Notes under the pieces: model-generated | What the model was told of the DNA's origin: nothing | The model's database searches: none | What the model saw: the letters and a program-made list of their open reading frames with translations, nothing else | Assembly (NCBI GenBank): GCA_002167945.1 | Contig: NHDB01000053.1 | Location: forward strand, 8,317-27,289 | From: Flavobacteriaceae bacterium TMED48 | GTDB lineage: Bacteria > Bacteroidota > Bacteroidia > Flavobacteriales > Flavobacteriaceae | Direction of reading: 5' to 3' | Length of the DNA: 18,973 bases | Made by a program: the position numbers and the translations under genes | In this document: one piece after another, positions 1-8,053 of the stretch | Numbering within the stretch: the first letter of the stretch is position 1 | Layout of the letters: every line of letters starts with the position of its first letter

Positions 1-1425
1 GGTTTTACCGACAGCCATCAGCATCTTGAAGGCATAGGAAAACGCACCCGCACCCTCAGTTTGTTCGGTATACCTACGTTAAAGGCCACAGTGGCTGAAA
101 TTAAAGCCTTTGCTCAAACCGTGCCAGAAGGTCAATGGGTGTTAGGCAGAGGGTGGATAGAACGCGAGTGGCAAGATGAACAACGGTTTTTAACCGCTGC
201 CGACCTAGACCCATTCAGTCAAAATAAGCCGTTATTTATGCCCCGCGCCGACGGCGTTTCCGCCGTGGTAAATTCAAAAGCGCTGGCGCTAGCTGGTGTA
301 ACGAAAGATACTCCCGACCCTGAAGGTGGAAAATTCGAGCGTTACGAAGACGGTACGCCTACCGGTTATGTACTTGCCACCGCCATGGATTTTTTTCGCA
401 ATATTTTACCGCCAGAGTCTGACCAATATATAAAAGAAAACTTGCAGCGCGGTATGCAGGTGAATGTGTCGCAAGGATGGACAGCCACACATGATGCGGG
501 CATGAAATGGCGAGAAGTACAGCAGCTTAAAGCGTTAGCTAACAGTGATGAAATGCTACATCGCGTATATATCGCAGTGCCCATAAACGAAGCAAATGCG
601 TTGTTTAAAAACGGTGCGCAGAAGCTTGCTAACGAGCTGTTTTACTTAAACGGAATAAAGGTGTTTATCGACGGTACATTAGGCTCGCGTGGAGCGGCGT
701 TACTTGCGCCATACAGTGATGCCGATCACAGTGGTTTTATGAACCGCACCACCAAAGAAGAGTTGATGCCCGTGCTAGCGCAAGCCTTAAAACAAGGCTT
801 TCAAGTGATGACACACGTTATTGGTGACCGCGCGCTTTATTCAACCCTCAACTGGTATGAAGAAGCGTGGGCAGATCTGCCAGAACAACAGTGGCACAGT
901 ACTGATTTACGCTGGCGCCTAGAGCATGCACAAATTATCCCGCCAGATCAGCAAGCGCGGTTGGCGGCGTTGAACATTATTGCGTCAATGCAGCCTAGTC
1001 ATGCCATTGGTGATTTAAATTTTGCGCCAAGCCGCTTGGGTCCAAGCCGTTTAGAATATGCATATCCTTGGAAACCGCTAGTGGAAAAAGGTGTAAAAGT
1101 AATAGGGGGTTCAGATGCGCCTGTTGAGATAGGCGACCCTCGCATTGAGTTCTACGCTGCTATCACGCGAAATAGGCTAAATGGCACGTCAGGTGAAGGT
1201 TGGCATTTAGAGTTTGCGCTACCAAGGGCCGACGCGCTTAAAATGTTCACCTTATGGCCTGCTTATGCGTCGTTTCAAGAGGCGCATTTGGGCTCTATTG
1301 AAGTAGGTAAATATGCTGACTTTTCGGTGTTCGATACCAACTTCATGACAGCGCCGCCCAAGGATATTTTATCGTCAAGCGTAGTAATGACGGTTGTTAA
1401 CGGGCAAATAGTGTACGCGCAATAA
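1..1425 (+). CDS. YtcJ-type amidohydrolase (5' end outside window)
   Basis: The frame is open from base 1, so the start lies before the window; 474 sense codons are visible. The protein belongs to the amidohydrolase superfamily, close to the YtcJ / amidohydrolase_3 group of metal-dependent hydrolases. Visible signatures are the first metal motif D-S-H-Q-H (bases 10-24), an I-K-V-F-I-D-G-T-L-G-S-R block carrying the lysine that is usually carboxylated (about 655-690), a metal-site histidine in T-H-V-I-G-D-R (from 811), L-E-H-A-Q (about 919-933) and the catalytic aspartate in G-S-D-A-P (near 1114). It ends with the usual C-terminal beta-sandwich strands (G-K-Y-A-D-F-S-V-F-D). The true substrate cannot be told from sequence; members of this group act on amides or N-acylated compounds. 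Any signal peptide lies outside the window. A terminator follows at once. Confidence 0.93.
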   Translation, partial: GFTDSHQHLEGIGKRTRTLSLFGIPTLKATVAEIKAFAQTVPEGQWVLGRGWIEREWQDEQRFLTAADLDPFSQNKPLFMPRADGVSAVVNSKALALAGVTKDTPDPEGGKFERYEDGTPTGYVLATAMDFFRNILPPESDQYIKENLQRGMQVNVSQGWTATHDAGMKWREVQQLKALANSDEMLHRVYIAVPINEANALFKNGAQKLANELFYLNGIKVFIDGTLGSRGAALLAPYSDADHSGFMNRTTKEELMPVLAQALKQGFQVMTHVIGDRALYSTLNWYEEAWADLPEQQWHSTDLRWRLEHAQIIPPDQQARLAALNIIASMQPSHAIGDLNFAPSRLGPSRLEYAYPWKPLVEKGVKVIGGSDAPVEIGDPRIEFYAAITRNRLNGTSGEGWHLEFALPRADALKMFTLWPAYASFQEAHLGSIEVGKYADFSVFDTNFMTAPPKDILSSSVVMTVVNGQIVYAQ

Positions 1426-1442
1426 GCTATCTACCGAAGGCT

Positions 1443-1475
1443 GAAATGGGCGCTCGCCCATTTCTTTACTTTTTC
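1443..1475 (+). terminator. Rho-independent terminator of the amidohydrolase gene
   Basis: A perfect 9-bp stem (GAAATGGGC at 1443-1451 with GCCCATTTC at 1456-1464) closes a 4-base loop and is followed by a T-rich run. It lies 17 bases after the stop codon. Confidence 0.85.
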
Positions 1476-1781
1476 TTAACCTTTCTTAATTGATTAATGT
1501 TTTGGCGTTACCCATGCTTCAACGCTGCCCCTGTGCACGCACTTCTTTTTATATGCACTTCGTTTAATGTTGAGTTTTATCCTAAAGAATAATATTTTTA
1601 TTACTTAAGTGGTGATATTTCTTTCGTTTGTACTATCTTTTTGAAAGAGATATTTCCATATGTCGTATTTTGCAACGTTGCTATCACCCTCTTTTCGATA
1701 CGCACAGCTTATACCGACATCACGCCAATAATAAAAATCATAAAACATTTTAGACACAACAAGTCTCACAGGAGAAACACC
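1476..1781. other. AT-rich intergenic region upstream of the TonB receptor
   Basis: About 300 bases with no supported gene. The receptor frame stays open back to a TTG at 1641, but that stretch encodes no credible signal peptide and has no ribosome binding site. The promoter and long 5' leader of the receptor gene should lie here. I could not pick out a convincing -35/-10 pair or a Fur box. Confidence 0.5.
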
Positions 1782-1784
1782 TTG
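1770..1784 (+). promoter_or_regulatory. Ribosome binding site fixing a TTG start
   Basis: AGGAG at 1770-1774 sits seven bases before TTG at 1782. The upstream in-frame TTG at 1641 lacks such a site, so this site decides the start of the receptor gene. Confidence 0.8.
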
Positions 1785-4508
1785 GATAATAGTAATTTCC
1801 CTAAGGGTAAAAAACTTAATCGGATAACCTCTGCAATCATTGCTAGTTCGCTTCCGTTTTTTGCCGCTATGTCGGCGCCCACATTTGCGCAGGAAGCAGA
1901 AGAGAAAGCGGAAGATTTTGAGAACATAATTGTAACAGGTACGCGGATGAGTAATCGTTCTGCGGCCGACTCCCCTGTACCTGTTGACGTGATCACGGGT
2001 GAAGAATTCCGCCAAAACTCGTCGTCTGATGTACAAGACATGCTGCGTACAAATGTACCGTCGTTTGATGTAAATACGCAGCCCATAAGTGATGCTGCTA
2101 CTATTGTGCGCCCAGCAAACATGCGCGGCCTGTCGCCAGACAACGTGTTGGTATTGGTAAACGGCAAGCGTCGCCATCGCGGCTCGATTATTTCTTTCTT
2201 AGGCGGGGGTATTTCAGACGGTGCGCAGGGTGTAGATATTTCAGCCATACCTTCACTTGCGCTTAAGCAAGTTGAAGTACTGCGCGACGGTGCGTCATCG
2301 CAATACGGATCAGACGCCATCGCAGGTGTGCTTAACTTCTTACTTCGCGATAACGACGAAGGGTTTGAGTTTCGTGCAAACTACGGCTCTACCTATGAAG
2401 GCGACGGCGATAACTACACCATTTCAGCAAACGCTGGTTTCTCACTTGGTGCAGACGGTTTTGTGAACATTACCGGTGAAATTCGTGACGTTGAAGGTAC
2501 TGTGCGCTCTGTTGTGCGTGATGACGTTCAAGGTATGGTAGATGCTGGGTATTTAACTCAGTCAGATTTTTCCACTATCAACACGTACACCAACGAAGTG
2601 CCGCAGTATTGGGGCCAGCCAGACGTAGAAGACGATTATAAGGTTTTCATTAACTCGGCTTATGAGCTAAACGACAAAGCAGAGCTTTACCTATTTGGTA
2701 ACTACGGCAAGCGTACCGTAACAGGTGGTTTCTTCTACCGTAACCCGGTAACGGAAGGTAGCCAGCGCGGCGGTGTATACCGTGGCCCACTTGTTGATCC
2801 TCTTACAGGTTTAGCCGACCCAGACGGTGTGCACTCAGTACTTGTTGGTGACCTAGACGGTGTGGGCGTAGGTGGTAGCTGTATAGACGGTATTCCAATT
2901 GGTGGTGAAGGTAACGTATTCCCAGATCCAACGTTTTTGGCGCAAGTACAGGCCGACGATAACTGTTTCTCGTTTATTGAAACTATCCCAACGGGCTTTG
3001 TACCTCGCTTCGGTGGTGATAACGAAGACATGGCGTTTACTGTAGGTGTGCGCGGCGACTTAGATGTGGGTAACGGCTTAGGTTACGACTTCAGTGCACA
3101 GCGTGGCTCAAACCGTACGGACTTCTTTATTAAAAACACCATTAACGCGTCATTAGGCCCAGATACGCCACGTGACTTTGTGCCTGGCGGCCAAGAGCAA
3201 ACCGAAACATTGGTTAATCTTAATTTTGTATATGGTGTTGATGTTGGCCTAGCGTCTGACTTGAACGTTGCATTTGGCGCTGAGTACCGCAAAGAAGAAT
3301 TCGACTTGTTTGCTGGTGATGAAGCGTCTTACGCGTTAGGTCCGTTGGCTAGCCAAGGCTTCTCGTCCAGTTCGAACGGTTTTGGCGGCTTCCCGCGCGA
3401 CACTAGCGCGTCGCAAGACAGTACCGCGTTTTATATCGACCTAGAGGCAGACGTTACAGAGCAACTAACCCTGCAAGCTGCGGTTCGTCGTGAAGACTTC
3501 AGTGAATTTGGCGACACTACCGACTTTAAAATTGCCGGTATATTCCACGTTACTGACGATTTCCGCTTACGCGGTGCCTATTCAACGGGTTTCCACGCGC
3601 CTACGGCGGGTCAGGCAAGTATCACTAACGTAACCACGCAAAACGTAAACGGTGTATTGATTGACCAAGGTACGCTGCCGCTGTCGTCAGCTGCGGGACA
3701 ATTAGCGGCCGACTTTATTGAAAGCCAAGGTAACGGTCGCCCCGACCTAGGCCCTGAGGAAGCGGTTAACTTCTCGTTTGGTGCTTCAATTGATATTGCA
3801 GACATGAGCTGGACTATCGATTTTTACAATATCGAAATGGAAGATCGCGTAGCGCTAGGTGCCAATGTAAACTTCCTAGATGCACTTAACTTTGCGGGTG
3901 GCGGCACAAACTACGCCACTGTGTCTGAGGCGCTTACCGAACTTGACGCATCAGGTATTATCGACCGTCAAAACTTTATTGGCTTAGACGACCTGTCGCA
4001 GTTCCGCTTCTTCTCGAACAGCTTCGACACCACTACACGCGGTATTGATATTGTAGGTAATTACAGCTTCGATTTGTGGGAAGGTAATTCACGCATAACG
4101 CTAGCGGCAAACTACAACGAAACTGAAGTAGACGATGTAGGTACGCTAAACCCTATTGGTGATGGTCGCGTTGCTGCTATTGAAGACTTGCTGCCTAACT
4201 TGCGCGGTAATATTTCATGGACACACACCCAAGGCGCATTGCGTACGCTTGTTCGTGCAAACTACTACGGTGGTTGGGACGATACCGGCAATGGCGTGAA
4301 TGGCATTGATGCCGCTGTGCTTATTGATGTAGAAGCGAAATATTCGTACAGCGAAAACCTAGATCTGGTTATTGGTGTGAACAACCTGTTCGACGAGTAC
4401 CCGGAAGAAAACCCAAGTGCGGGCAGTTTAGGTCAGCTTTACTCTGAAGCAAGTCCGTTCGGCTTTAACGGCGGTATGTGGTACGTGCAAGCGCGTTATA
4501 CTTACTAA
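1782..4508 (+). CDS. TonB-dependent outer-membrane receptor
   Basis: This is a 908-residue outer-membrane active transporter, energised by TonB/ExbB/ExbD, for an unknown ligand such as a siderophore, vitamin or carbohydrate. The start chosen is TTG at 1782, with AGGAG at 1770-1774 seven bases upstream. It gives a normal signal peptide: basic N-terminus, hydrophobic stretch at residues 15-33, and a likely cut after A-P-T-F-A (residue 36). A longer frame from 1641 would bury that signal peptide. The TonB box is I-I-V-T-G-T-R (49-55). The plug domain follows, with M-R-G-L-S-P-D-N-V-L-V-L-V-N-G-K-R and E-V-L-R-D-G-A-S-S-Q-Y-G-S-D-A-I-A-G-V-L-N. The beta-barrel ends in the aromatic-rich W-Y-V-Q-A-R-Y-T-Y. 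A glycine/proline-rich loop encoded at about 2770-2990 carries two cysteines that may form a disulfide. The gene is monocistronic, with terminators on both sides. Confidence 0.93.
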   Translation: MDNSNFPKGKKLNRITSAIIASSLPFFAAMSAPTFAQEAEEKAEDFENIIVTGTRMSNRSAADSPVPVDVITGEEFRQNSSSDVQDMLRTNVPSFDVNTQPISDAATIVRPANMRGLSPDNVLVLVNGKRRHRGSIISFLGGGISDGAQGVDISAIPSLALKQVEVLRDGASSQYGSDAIAGVLNFLLRDNDEGFEFRANYGSTYEGDGDNYTISANAGFSLGADGFVNITGEIRDVEGTVRSVVRDDVQGMVDAGYLTQSDFSTINTYTNEVPQYWGQPDVEDDYKVFINSAYELNDKAELYLFGNYGKRTVTGGFFYRNPVTEGSQRGGVYRGPLVDPLTGLADPDGVHSVLVGDLDGVGVGGSCIDGIPIGGEGNVFPDPTFLAQVQADDNCFSFIETIPTGFVPRFGGDNEDMAFTVGVRGDLDVGNGLGYDFSAQRGSNRTDFFIKNTINASLGPDTPRDFVPGGQEQTETLVNLNFVYGVDVGLASDLNVAFGAEYRKEEFDLFAGDEASYALGPLASQGFSSSSNGFGGFPRDTSASQDSTAFYIDLEADVTEQLTLQAAVRREDFSEFGDTTDFKIAGIFHVTDDFRLRGAYSTGFHAPTAGQASITNVTTQNVNGVLIDQGTLPLSSAAGQLAADFIESQGNGRPDLGPEEAVNFSFGASIDIADMSWTIDFYNIEMEDRVALGANVNFLDALNFAGGGTNYATVSEALTELDASGIIDRQNFIGLDDLSQFRFFSNSFDTTTRGIDIVGNYSFDLWEGNSRITLAANYNETEVDDVGTLNPIGDGRVAAIEDLLPNLRGNISWTHTQGALRTLVRANYYGGWDDTGNGVNGIDAAVLIDVEAKYSYSENLDLVIGVNNLFDEYPEENPSAGSLGQLYSEASPFGFNGGMWYVQARYTY

Positions 4509-4522
4509 GCTTTAAAGCAATA

Positions 4523-4556
4523 AAAAATGCCGTTTCATTGAAACGGCATTTTTGTT
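4523..4556. terminator. Bidirectional terminator between convergent genes
   Basis: A 14-bp perfect stem (4523-4536 with 4540-4553) around a 3-base loop has an A-run on the left and a T-run on the right, so it can terminate transcription from both the receptor gene and the convergent acyl-CoA dehydrogenase gene. Confidence 0.9.
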
Positions 4557-4633
4557 TCTGGCGCCTAAATTAGGCGTCTTATAAGTAGGTTTCTATCAAG
4601 CTTGCCTTGTTGTTAAATGCCCTTACCGAAACC

Positions 4634-5854
4634 TTATTGGTATTTTTTAAGTTCTAATCTAGACACCATACCCTTGTGTACCTCGTCTGGGCCATCTGCA
4701 AGCCGAAGGGCACGCGCGCCCGCGGCAAAACGCGCTAGCGGGAAGTCGCTACACATGCCCGCACCACCATGAATTTGCAGGGCCATATCCACTAAGCTTT
4801 GTAACATGTTTGGCACCACTACTTTTATTGCTGATATTTCGGTCATGGCGTGCTTAACGCCTAAGTTATCTATTTTCCATGCGGCGTGCAGTGTAAGTAA
4901 GCGCGCTTGTTCGATGGCCATGCGGGCGTCGGCTACGCGTTCTAAATTGCCACCTAAGCGAATAATAGGTTTGCCAAATGCCACCCGCTCATGACCGCGT
5001 TTTAACGCAAGTTCAAGGGCCTTTTCGGCCATGCCGATAGCGCGCATACAGTGGTGAATACGACCTGGGCCTAAGCGGCCTTGCGCAATAGCGAAACCTT
5101 TACCTAACCCCATAACAAGGTGGTCTTTACTTACCCTTACGTTATCAAAGTGCATTTCACCATGGCCATATGGCGCATCGTAGTCGCCGTATGCATCTAG
5201 CATGCGTTTAATGGTAATTCCTGGCGTGTCTAGCGGTACTATCACCATACTGTGGCGGCTGTGTTTGTCATTTTCTGGGTTTGATAAACCCATGAATATC
5301 GTAAATGCAGCATTGGGGTGGCCTAAGCCGGTAGACCACCACTTCTTGCCGTTAATAACTACATCGTCACCGTCTTCAATGATGGTGGCAGCCATATTGG
5401 TGGCGTCAGATGACGCAACATCGGGCTCGGTCATGCCAAATACCGAACGTATTTCACCTGCCAATAAAGGCTTTAGCCATTTTTCTTTCTGTGCGTCGCT
5501 GCCGAAATGATAAAGCACTTCCATGTTACCGGTGTCAGGCGCATTACAATTGAAAATTTCAGGGGCGAACAAGTATTTGCCCATACGTTCTGCCATTGGG
5601 GCATATTCAAGCGTAGTAAGACCTTGGCCTAGCTCAGCATCGGGTAAGAATAAGTTGGCCAAACCTGCCTCACGTGCTTTGGCTTTAAGTGCTTCAGTAC
5701 CTGGATGTAGTTTCCAGTTTTTCCAGTCACCGTGGTTATTCTCTTTATGGTGAAAATCATAAACTTCATTTTCGATTGGGGCGATGTGCTCGGCAATGAA
5801 GTTATCTAGCTTTTCAAGCAGCGCTTTTGTTTTATCGTTATGTGAGAAATCCAT
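4634..5854 (-). CDS. Acyl-CoA dehydrogenase, ACAD10/11-like
   Basis: This 406-residue flavoprotein has the full-length acyl-CoA dehydrogenase fold and would carry out alpha,beta-dehydrogenation of an acyl-CoA, passing electrons to an electron-transfer flavoprotein. Seen in sequence: the FAD/substrate motif F-G-M-T-E-P-D-V-A-S-S-D-A-T-N (139-153), the R-L-G-P-G-R-I-H-H-C-M-R segment (about 259-270) typical of ACAD10/11-like enzymes, Q-I-H-G-G-A-G-M near the C-terminus, and A-D-G-P-D-E-V-H (386-393). The position that holds the catalytic Glu of MCAD-type enzymes (Y-E-G-T) aligns with Asp387 here. The chain length of the substrate is not predictable. The start is supported by GAAGG just upstream of the ATG at 5854. 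The gene is divergent from a LysR regulator, which may control it. Confidence 0.92.
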   Translation of the reverse strand: MDFSHNDKTKALLEKLDNFIAEHIAPIENEVYDFHHKENNHGDWKNWKLHPGTEALKAKAREAGLANLFLPDAELGQGLTTLEYAPMAERMGKYLFAPEIFNCNAPDTGNMEVLYHFGSDAQKEKWLKPLLAGEIRSVFGMTEPDVASSDATNMAATIIEDGDDVVINGKKWWSTGLGHPNAAFTIFMGLSNPENDKHSRHSMVIVPLDTPGITIKRMLDAYGDYDAPYGHGEMHFDNVRVSKDHLVMGLGKGFAIAQGRLGPGRIHHCMRAIGMAEKALELALKRGHERVAFGKPIIRLGGNLERVADARMAIEQARLLTLHAAWKIDNLGVKHAMTEISAIKVVVPNMLQSLVDMALQIHGGAGMCSDFPLARFAAGARALRLADGPDEVHKGMVSRLELKKYQ

Positions 5855-6089
5855 AGGGTACCTTCTATTTTGTTAGGCGCTGAGTAATGATGGCGCATGT
5901 AGCTACCTACAAACGCACAGCAACATACTTCAGTCGCACGGTTTTAATTCGATAACTCTATAATAGACAGCATTTTTAAATGAATGAAATGAAATATAAT
6001 CCTTGATGCATGTGAATTAAATTCATACCTTATGGTTGGTTAATGCGCGATAAACAGGTATTTATAAGTAGGTATTTAACAACAAGGCA
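5855..6089. promoter_or_regulatory. Divergent promoter region of acyl-CoA dehydrogenase and lysR genes
   Basis: This 235-base AT-rich region must hold the promoters of both divergent genes. The clearest element is the palindrome at 6013-6025, annotated separately. A TATTAT on the minus strand (5965-5960) could be a -10 element for the dehydrogenase gene, but no good -35 accompanies it. Confidence 0.55.
6013..6025. promoter_or_regulatory. Putative LysR-type recognition site (T-N11-A palindrome)
   Basis: TGAATT-A-AATTCA is a perfect 13-bp inverted repeat with the T-N11-A form of LysR-family recognition sites. It lies about 70-83 bases upstream of the lysR start, where such autoregulatory sites usually lie, and in the shared promoter region of the divergent pair. 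Binding by this particular regulator is inferred. Confidence 0.5.
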
Positions 6090-6095
6090 ATGGGC

Positions 6096-7019
6096 ATGTT
6101 AGAACACCGTCAATTTGAAAAACTCGACTTGAACTTGCTAAAAGTGTTTGAGGCGCTTTGGCTGCACAGAAACATGACGCGAGTGGCCGAGAGTTTGAAT
6201 ATTACGCCGTCGGCGGTAAGCCATGCCATGCGACGGTTTCGCGATGTGCTTAACGACCCTTTATTTGTAAAAGAAAAGCAAGCTATGCTGCCAACAGCCG
6301 CGTGCGAACGCCTTGCGCCTTCAATTTTACAGGCGTTGGCTGATATTCGAAAAGCTTTAGGCGCGTTTAACGAGTTTAACCCGTTGTATAGTCATCAGCG
6401 TTTTGTCATTGCTATGCAAGAGTCGCTAGAGCTTGGCGTATTGCCCACGCTATTATCAACGTTACAAAATAAAGCGCCCAATGTGGAAATTGTCAGTACA
6501 CGCCTACACCGCGATACCATGTTGGCCGATTTGAGCAGCCGCAATTTACATCTTGTTATTGATATAGGCAGAGCAGTGGCTGCGCCAATAGCGCACTCAC
6601 TATTGCGCCGTGACAACTACTGCGTGTTAATGAGCAAACACAATCCGTTGGCACAAGGTCTAGATAAAAAGAAGTATCTGGCCGCTAAACACATAACCGT
6701 TTCAAACAGGGTAAAGGGGGCGTCCGTTGAGGAGATTGCGCTTCAGCAGCTCGGCGTAAGCCGCCCATCTCAGTGGCGTTGTCAAAACTATCGCGCTGCT
6801 GCCGATGTTGTGGCATGCAGCAACGCGCTGCTTACTTTGCCCGGCTCCGTTGCCGACGCGGTGGCCGATAGTAATCTGATAAGCGCTAAGCTTCCTTATG
6901 GCTTGCCGGCGTTAGAAACACACCTGTACTGGCACTCTCAGCACGAAGGCGAGCCAGGGCTAATATGGCTGAGGGACTTAATGTTACACTTGTTCGCTGA
7001 ATCTGGTCATACCAGATAG
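6096..7019 (+). CDS. LysR-family transcriptional regulator
   Basis: A DNA-binding regulator of the usual LysR length (307 residues from this start). The N-terminal winged helix-turn-helix is clear: L-N-L-L-K-V-F-E-A-L-W, then M-T-R-V-A-E-S-L-N-I-T-P-S-A-V-S-H-A-M-R-R-F-R and D-P-L-F. The effector-binding periplasmic-binding-protein-like domain follows from about residue 85 (F-V-I-A-M-Q-E-S). Two ATGs are possible, at 6090 and 6096. The AAGG at 6084-6087 is only two bases from the first but eight from the second, so 6096 is preferred. It is divergent from the acyl-CoA dehydrogenase gene and followed after 11 bases by a metallo-hydrolase gene; control of these neighbours is inferred from position. 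The effector is unknown. Confidence 0.92.
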   Translation: MLEHRQFEKLDLNLLKVFEALWLHRNMTRVAESLNITPSAVSHAMRRFRDVLNDPLFVKEKQAMLPTAACERLAPSILQALADIRKALGAFNEFNPLYSHQRFVIAMQESLELGVLPTLLSTLQNKAPNVEIVSTRLHRDTMLADLSSRNLHLVIDIGRAVAAPIAHSLLRRDNYCVLMSKHNPLAQGLDKKKYLAAKHITVSNRVKGASVEEIALQQLGVSRPSQWRCQNYRAAADVVACSNALLTLPGSVADAVADSNLISAKLPYGLPALETHLYWHSQHEGEPGLIWLRDLMLHLFAESGHTR

Positions 7020-7030
7020 TCTTTGGTACC

Positions 7031-7843
7031 ATGCTTATCAATAACCGTATCAAAACGTTCAGTTTAGGTAACACCAACGGCATGAAAATTCATACTTTGT
7101 CTGGCTATATACAGCATATCTACCTTGTTGAAGATACTTCGGGTATTTTACTTCTCGACGGCTGTAGCCGTGCCGATGTCGATGAAGTGTGCCGATACAT
7201 TACGCAAACACTAGGGCGCCCGCTTAGCCATTTAAAACTGATCACTGTTACACATATGCATCCCGACCATGCGGGTGGGGCAATGCTGCTACGGCAAAGA
7301 AGTGGCGCACAGGTAGCATCTCATCCCAAGGCAAGCCAGTGGTATCGCGGTGTTATGGGGCGCATAGCGCACAGTATTGATATTCTGTTAACTTGGTATG
7401 TGGCAGGGCGTATAGGCAAGCCCAGAAAGCCGGTATGGTATAACCCTGTATTGGCCCCCGATATTTTGTTGAAAGACAAGCAACGCCTGCCGGGCTTTGC
7501 CGACTGGCAGGTACTATACACGCCAGGTCATACCGATCATGATTTGTCTTTGGTGCACACGCCTACGCAACAGGCCTACATTGCCGATGTGTTGGTGCAG
7601 GTTAAAGGTGAATTAGTACCGCCTTATCCACTTTGCCACCCTAACCAATACCGGCAAACGCTAAACATGCTGGCAAATTCACAAATTGATACATTCTTTT
7701 GTGCGCACGTACCGCCAACAAAAAAAGATGAGATTGATTTTGCGCATGTTGTCGAAAACGCCCCCCGAAAGCCTAAGAATCATTGGCACTCCAGCAAAAA
7801 CCGTATAAAGAAAAAGCTATTTGGCTTAACAAAAGAGCACTAA
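7031..7843 (+). CDS. Metallo-beta-lactamase-fold hydrolase
   Basis: A 270-residue protein of the metallo-beta-lactamase superfamily with a complete binuclear metal site: H-M-H-P-D-H (75-80), H167 in T-P-G-H-T-D-H, D186 in I-A-D-V-L and H226 in C-A-H-V-P-P. The bridging aspartate sits in A-D rather than the usual G-D. An insertion at about 103-150 (W-Y-R-G-V-M-G-R-I-A, then a short hydrophobic helix around 115-126) probably shapes the substrate pocket. The C-terminus is a basic tail (K-N-R-I-K-K-K-L). It has no signal peptide and is expected to be cytoplasmic. The glyoxalase II / RNase Z-like superfamily is too diverse to assign a substrate. It begins 11 bases after lysR, so it is probably co-transcribed with it. 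The ribosome binding site is weak. Confidence 0.87.
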   Translation: MLINNRIKTFSLGNTNGMKIHTLSGYIQHIYLVEDTSGILLLDGCSRADVDEVCRYITQTLGRPLSHLKLITVTHMHPDHAGGAMLLRQRSGAQVASHPKASQWYRGVMGRIAHSIDILLTWYVAGRIGKPRKPVWYNPVLAPDILLKDKQRLPGFADWQVLYTPGHTDHDLSLVHTPTQQAYIADVLVQVKGELVPPYPLCHPNQYRQTLNMLANSQIDTFFCAHVPPTKKDEIDFAHVVENAPRKPKNHWHSSKNRIKKKLFGLTKEH

Positions 7844-7851
7844 AAAATCTT

Positions 7852-7871
7852 CGCCGGTGGGCGTTTTTTTT
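7852..7871 (+). terminator. Short hairpin terminator after the metallo-hydrolase gene
   Basis: A 4-bp GC stem (CGCC 7852-7855 with GGCG 7860-7863) is followed by eight T residues just after the stop codon. The stem is short, so efficiency is uncertain. Confidence 0.55.
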
Positions 7872-8053
7872 GGCGAGTGTTTTGCATTTACGCTTGTATT
7901 TGCGGTCTTAACATCCACATATTAATGTAAAGAATGTGTGGTTTAAGCGGCATTGTTGTTATGGCGTGTGTGTTAAACAGCGTCTAGCGCGACCTATCAA
8001 CACAGCCATAATGCGCAAAACGCCAAACAATAAACAGGAGCTGCAGCCGCGAT

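Noticed and set aside
1605..2177. Minus-strand open frame of 190 codons over the receptor 5' region
   Set aside because: It is antisense to the signal peptide and plug of a well-supported gene, has an atypical composition rich in Arg, Cys and His, and shows no recognisable motif.
4562..4576. Small palindrome CGCCTA/TAGGCG after the receptor terminator
   Set aside because: The arms are nearly contiguous with no T-run, and the strong 14-bp terminator just before it already explains the junction.
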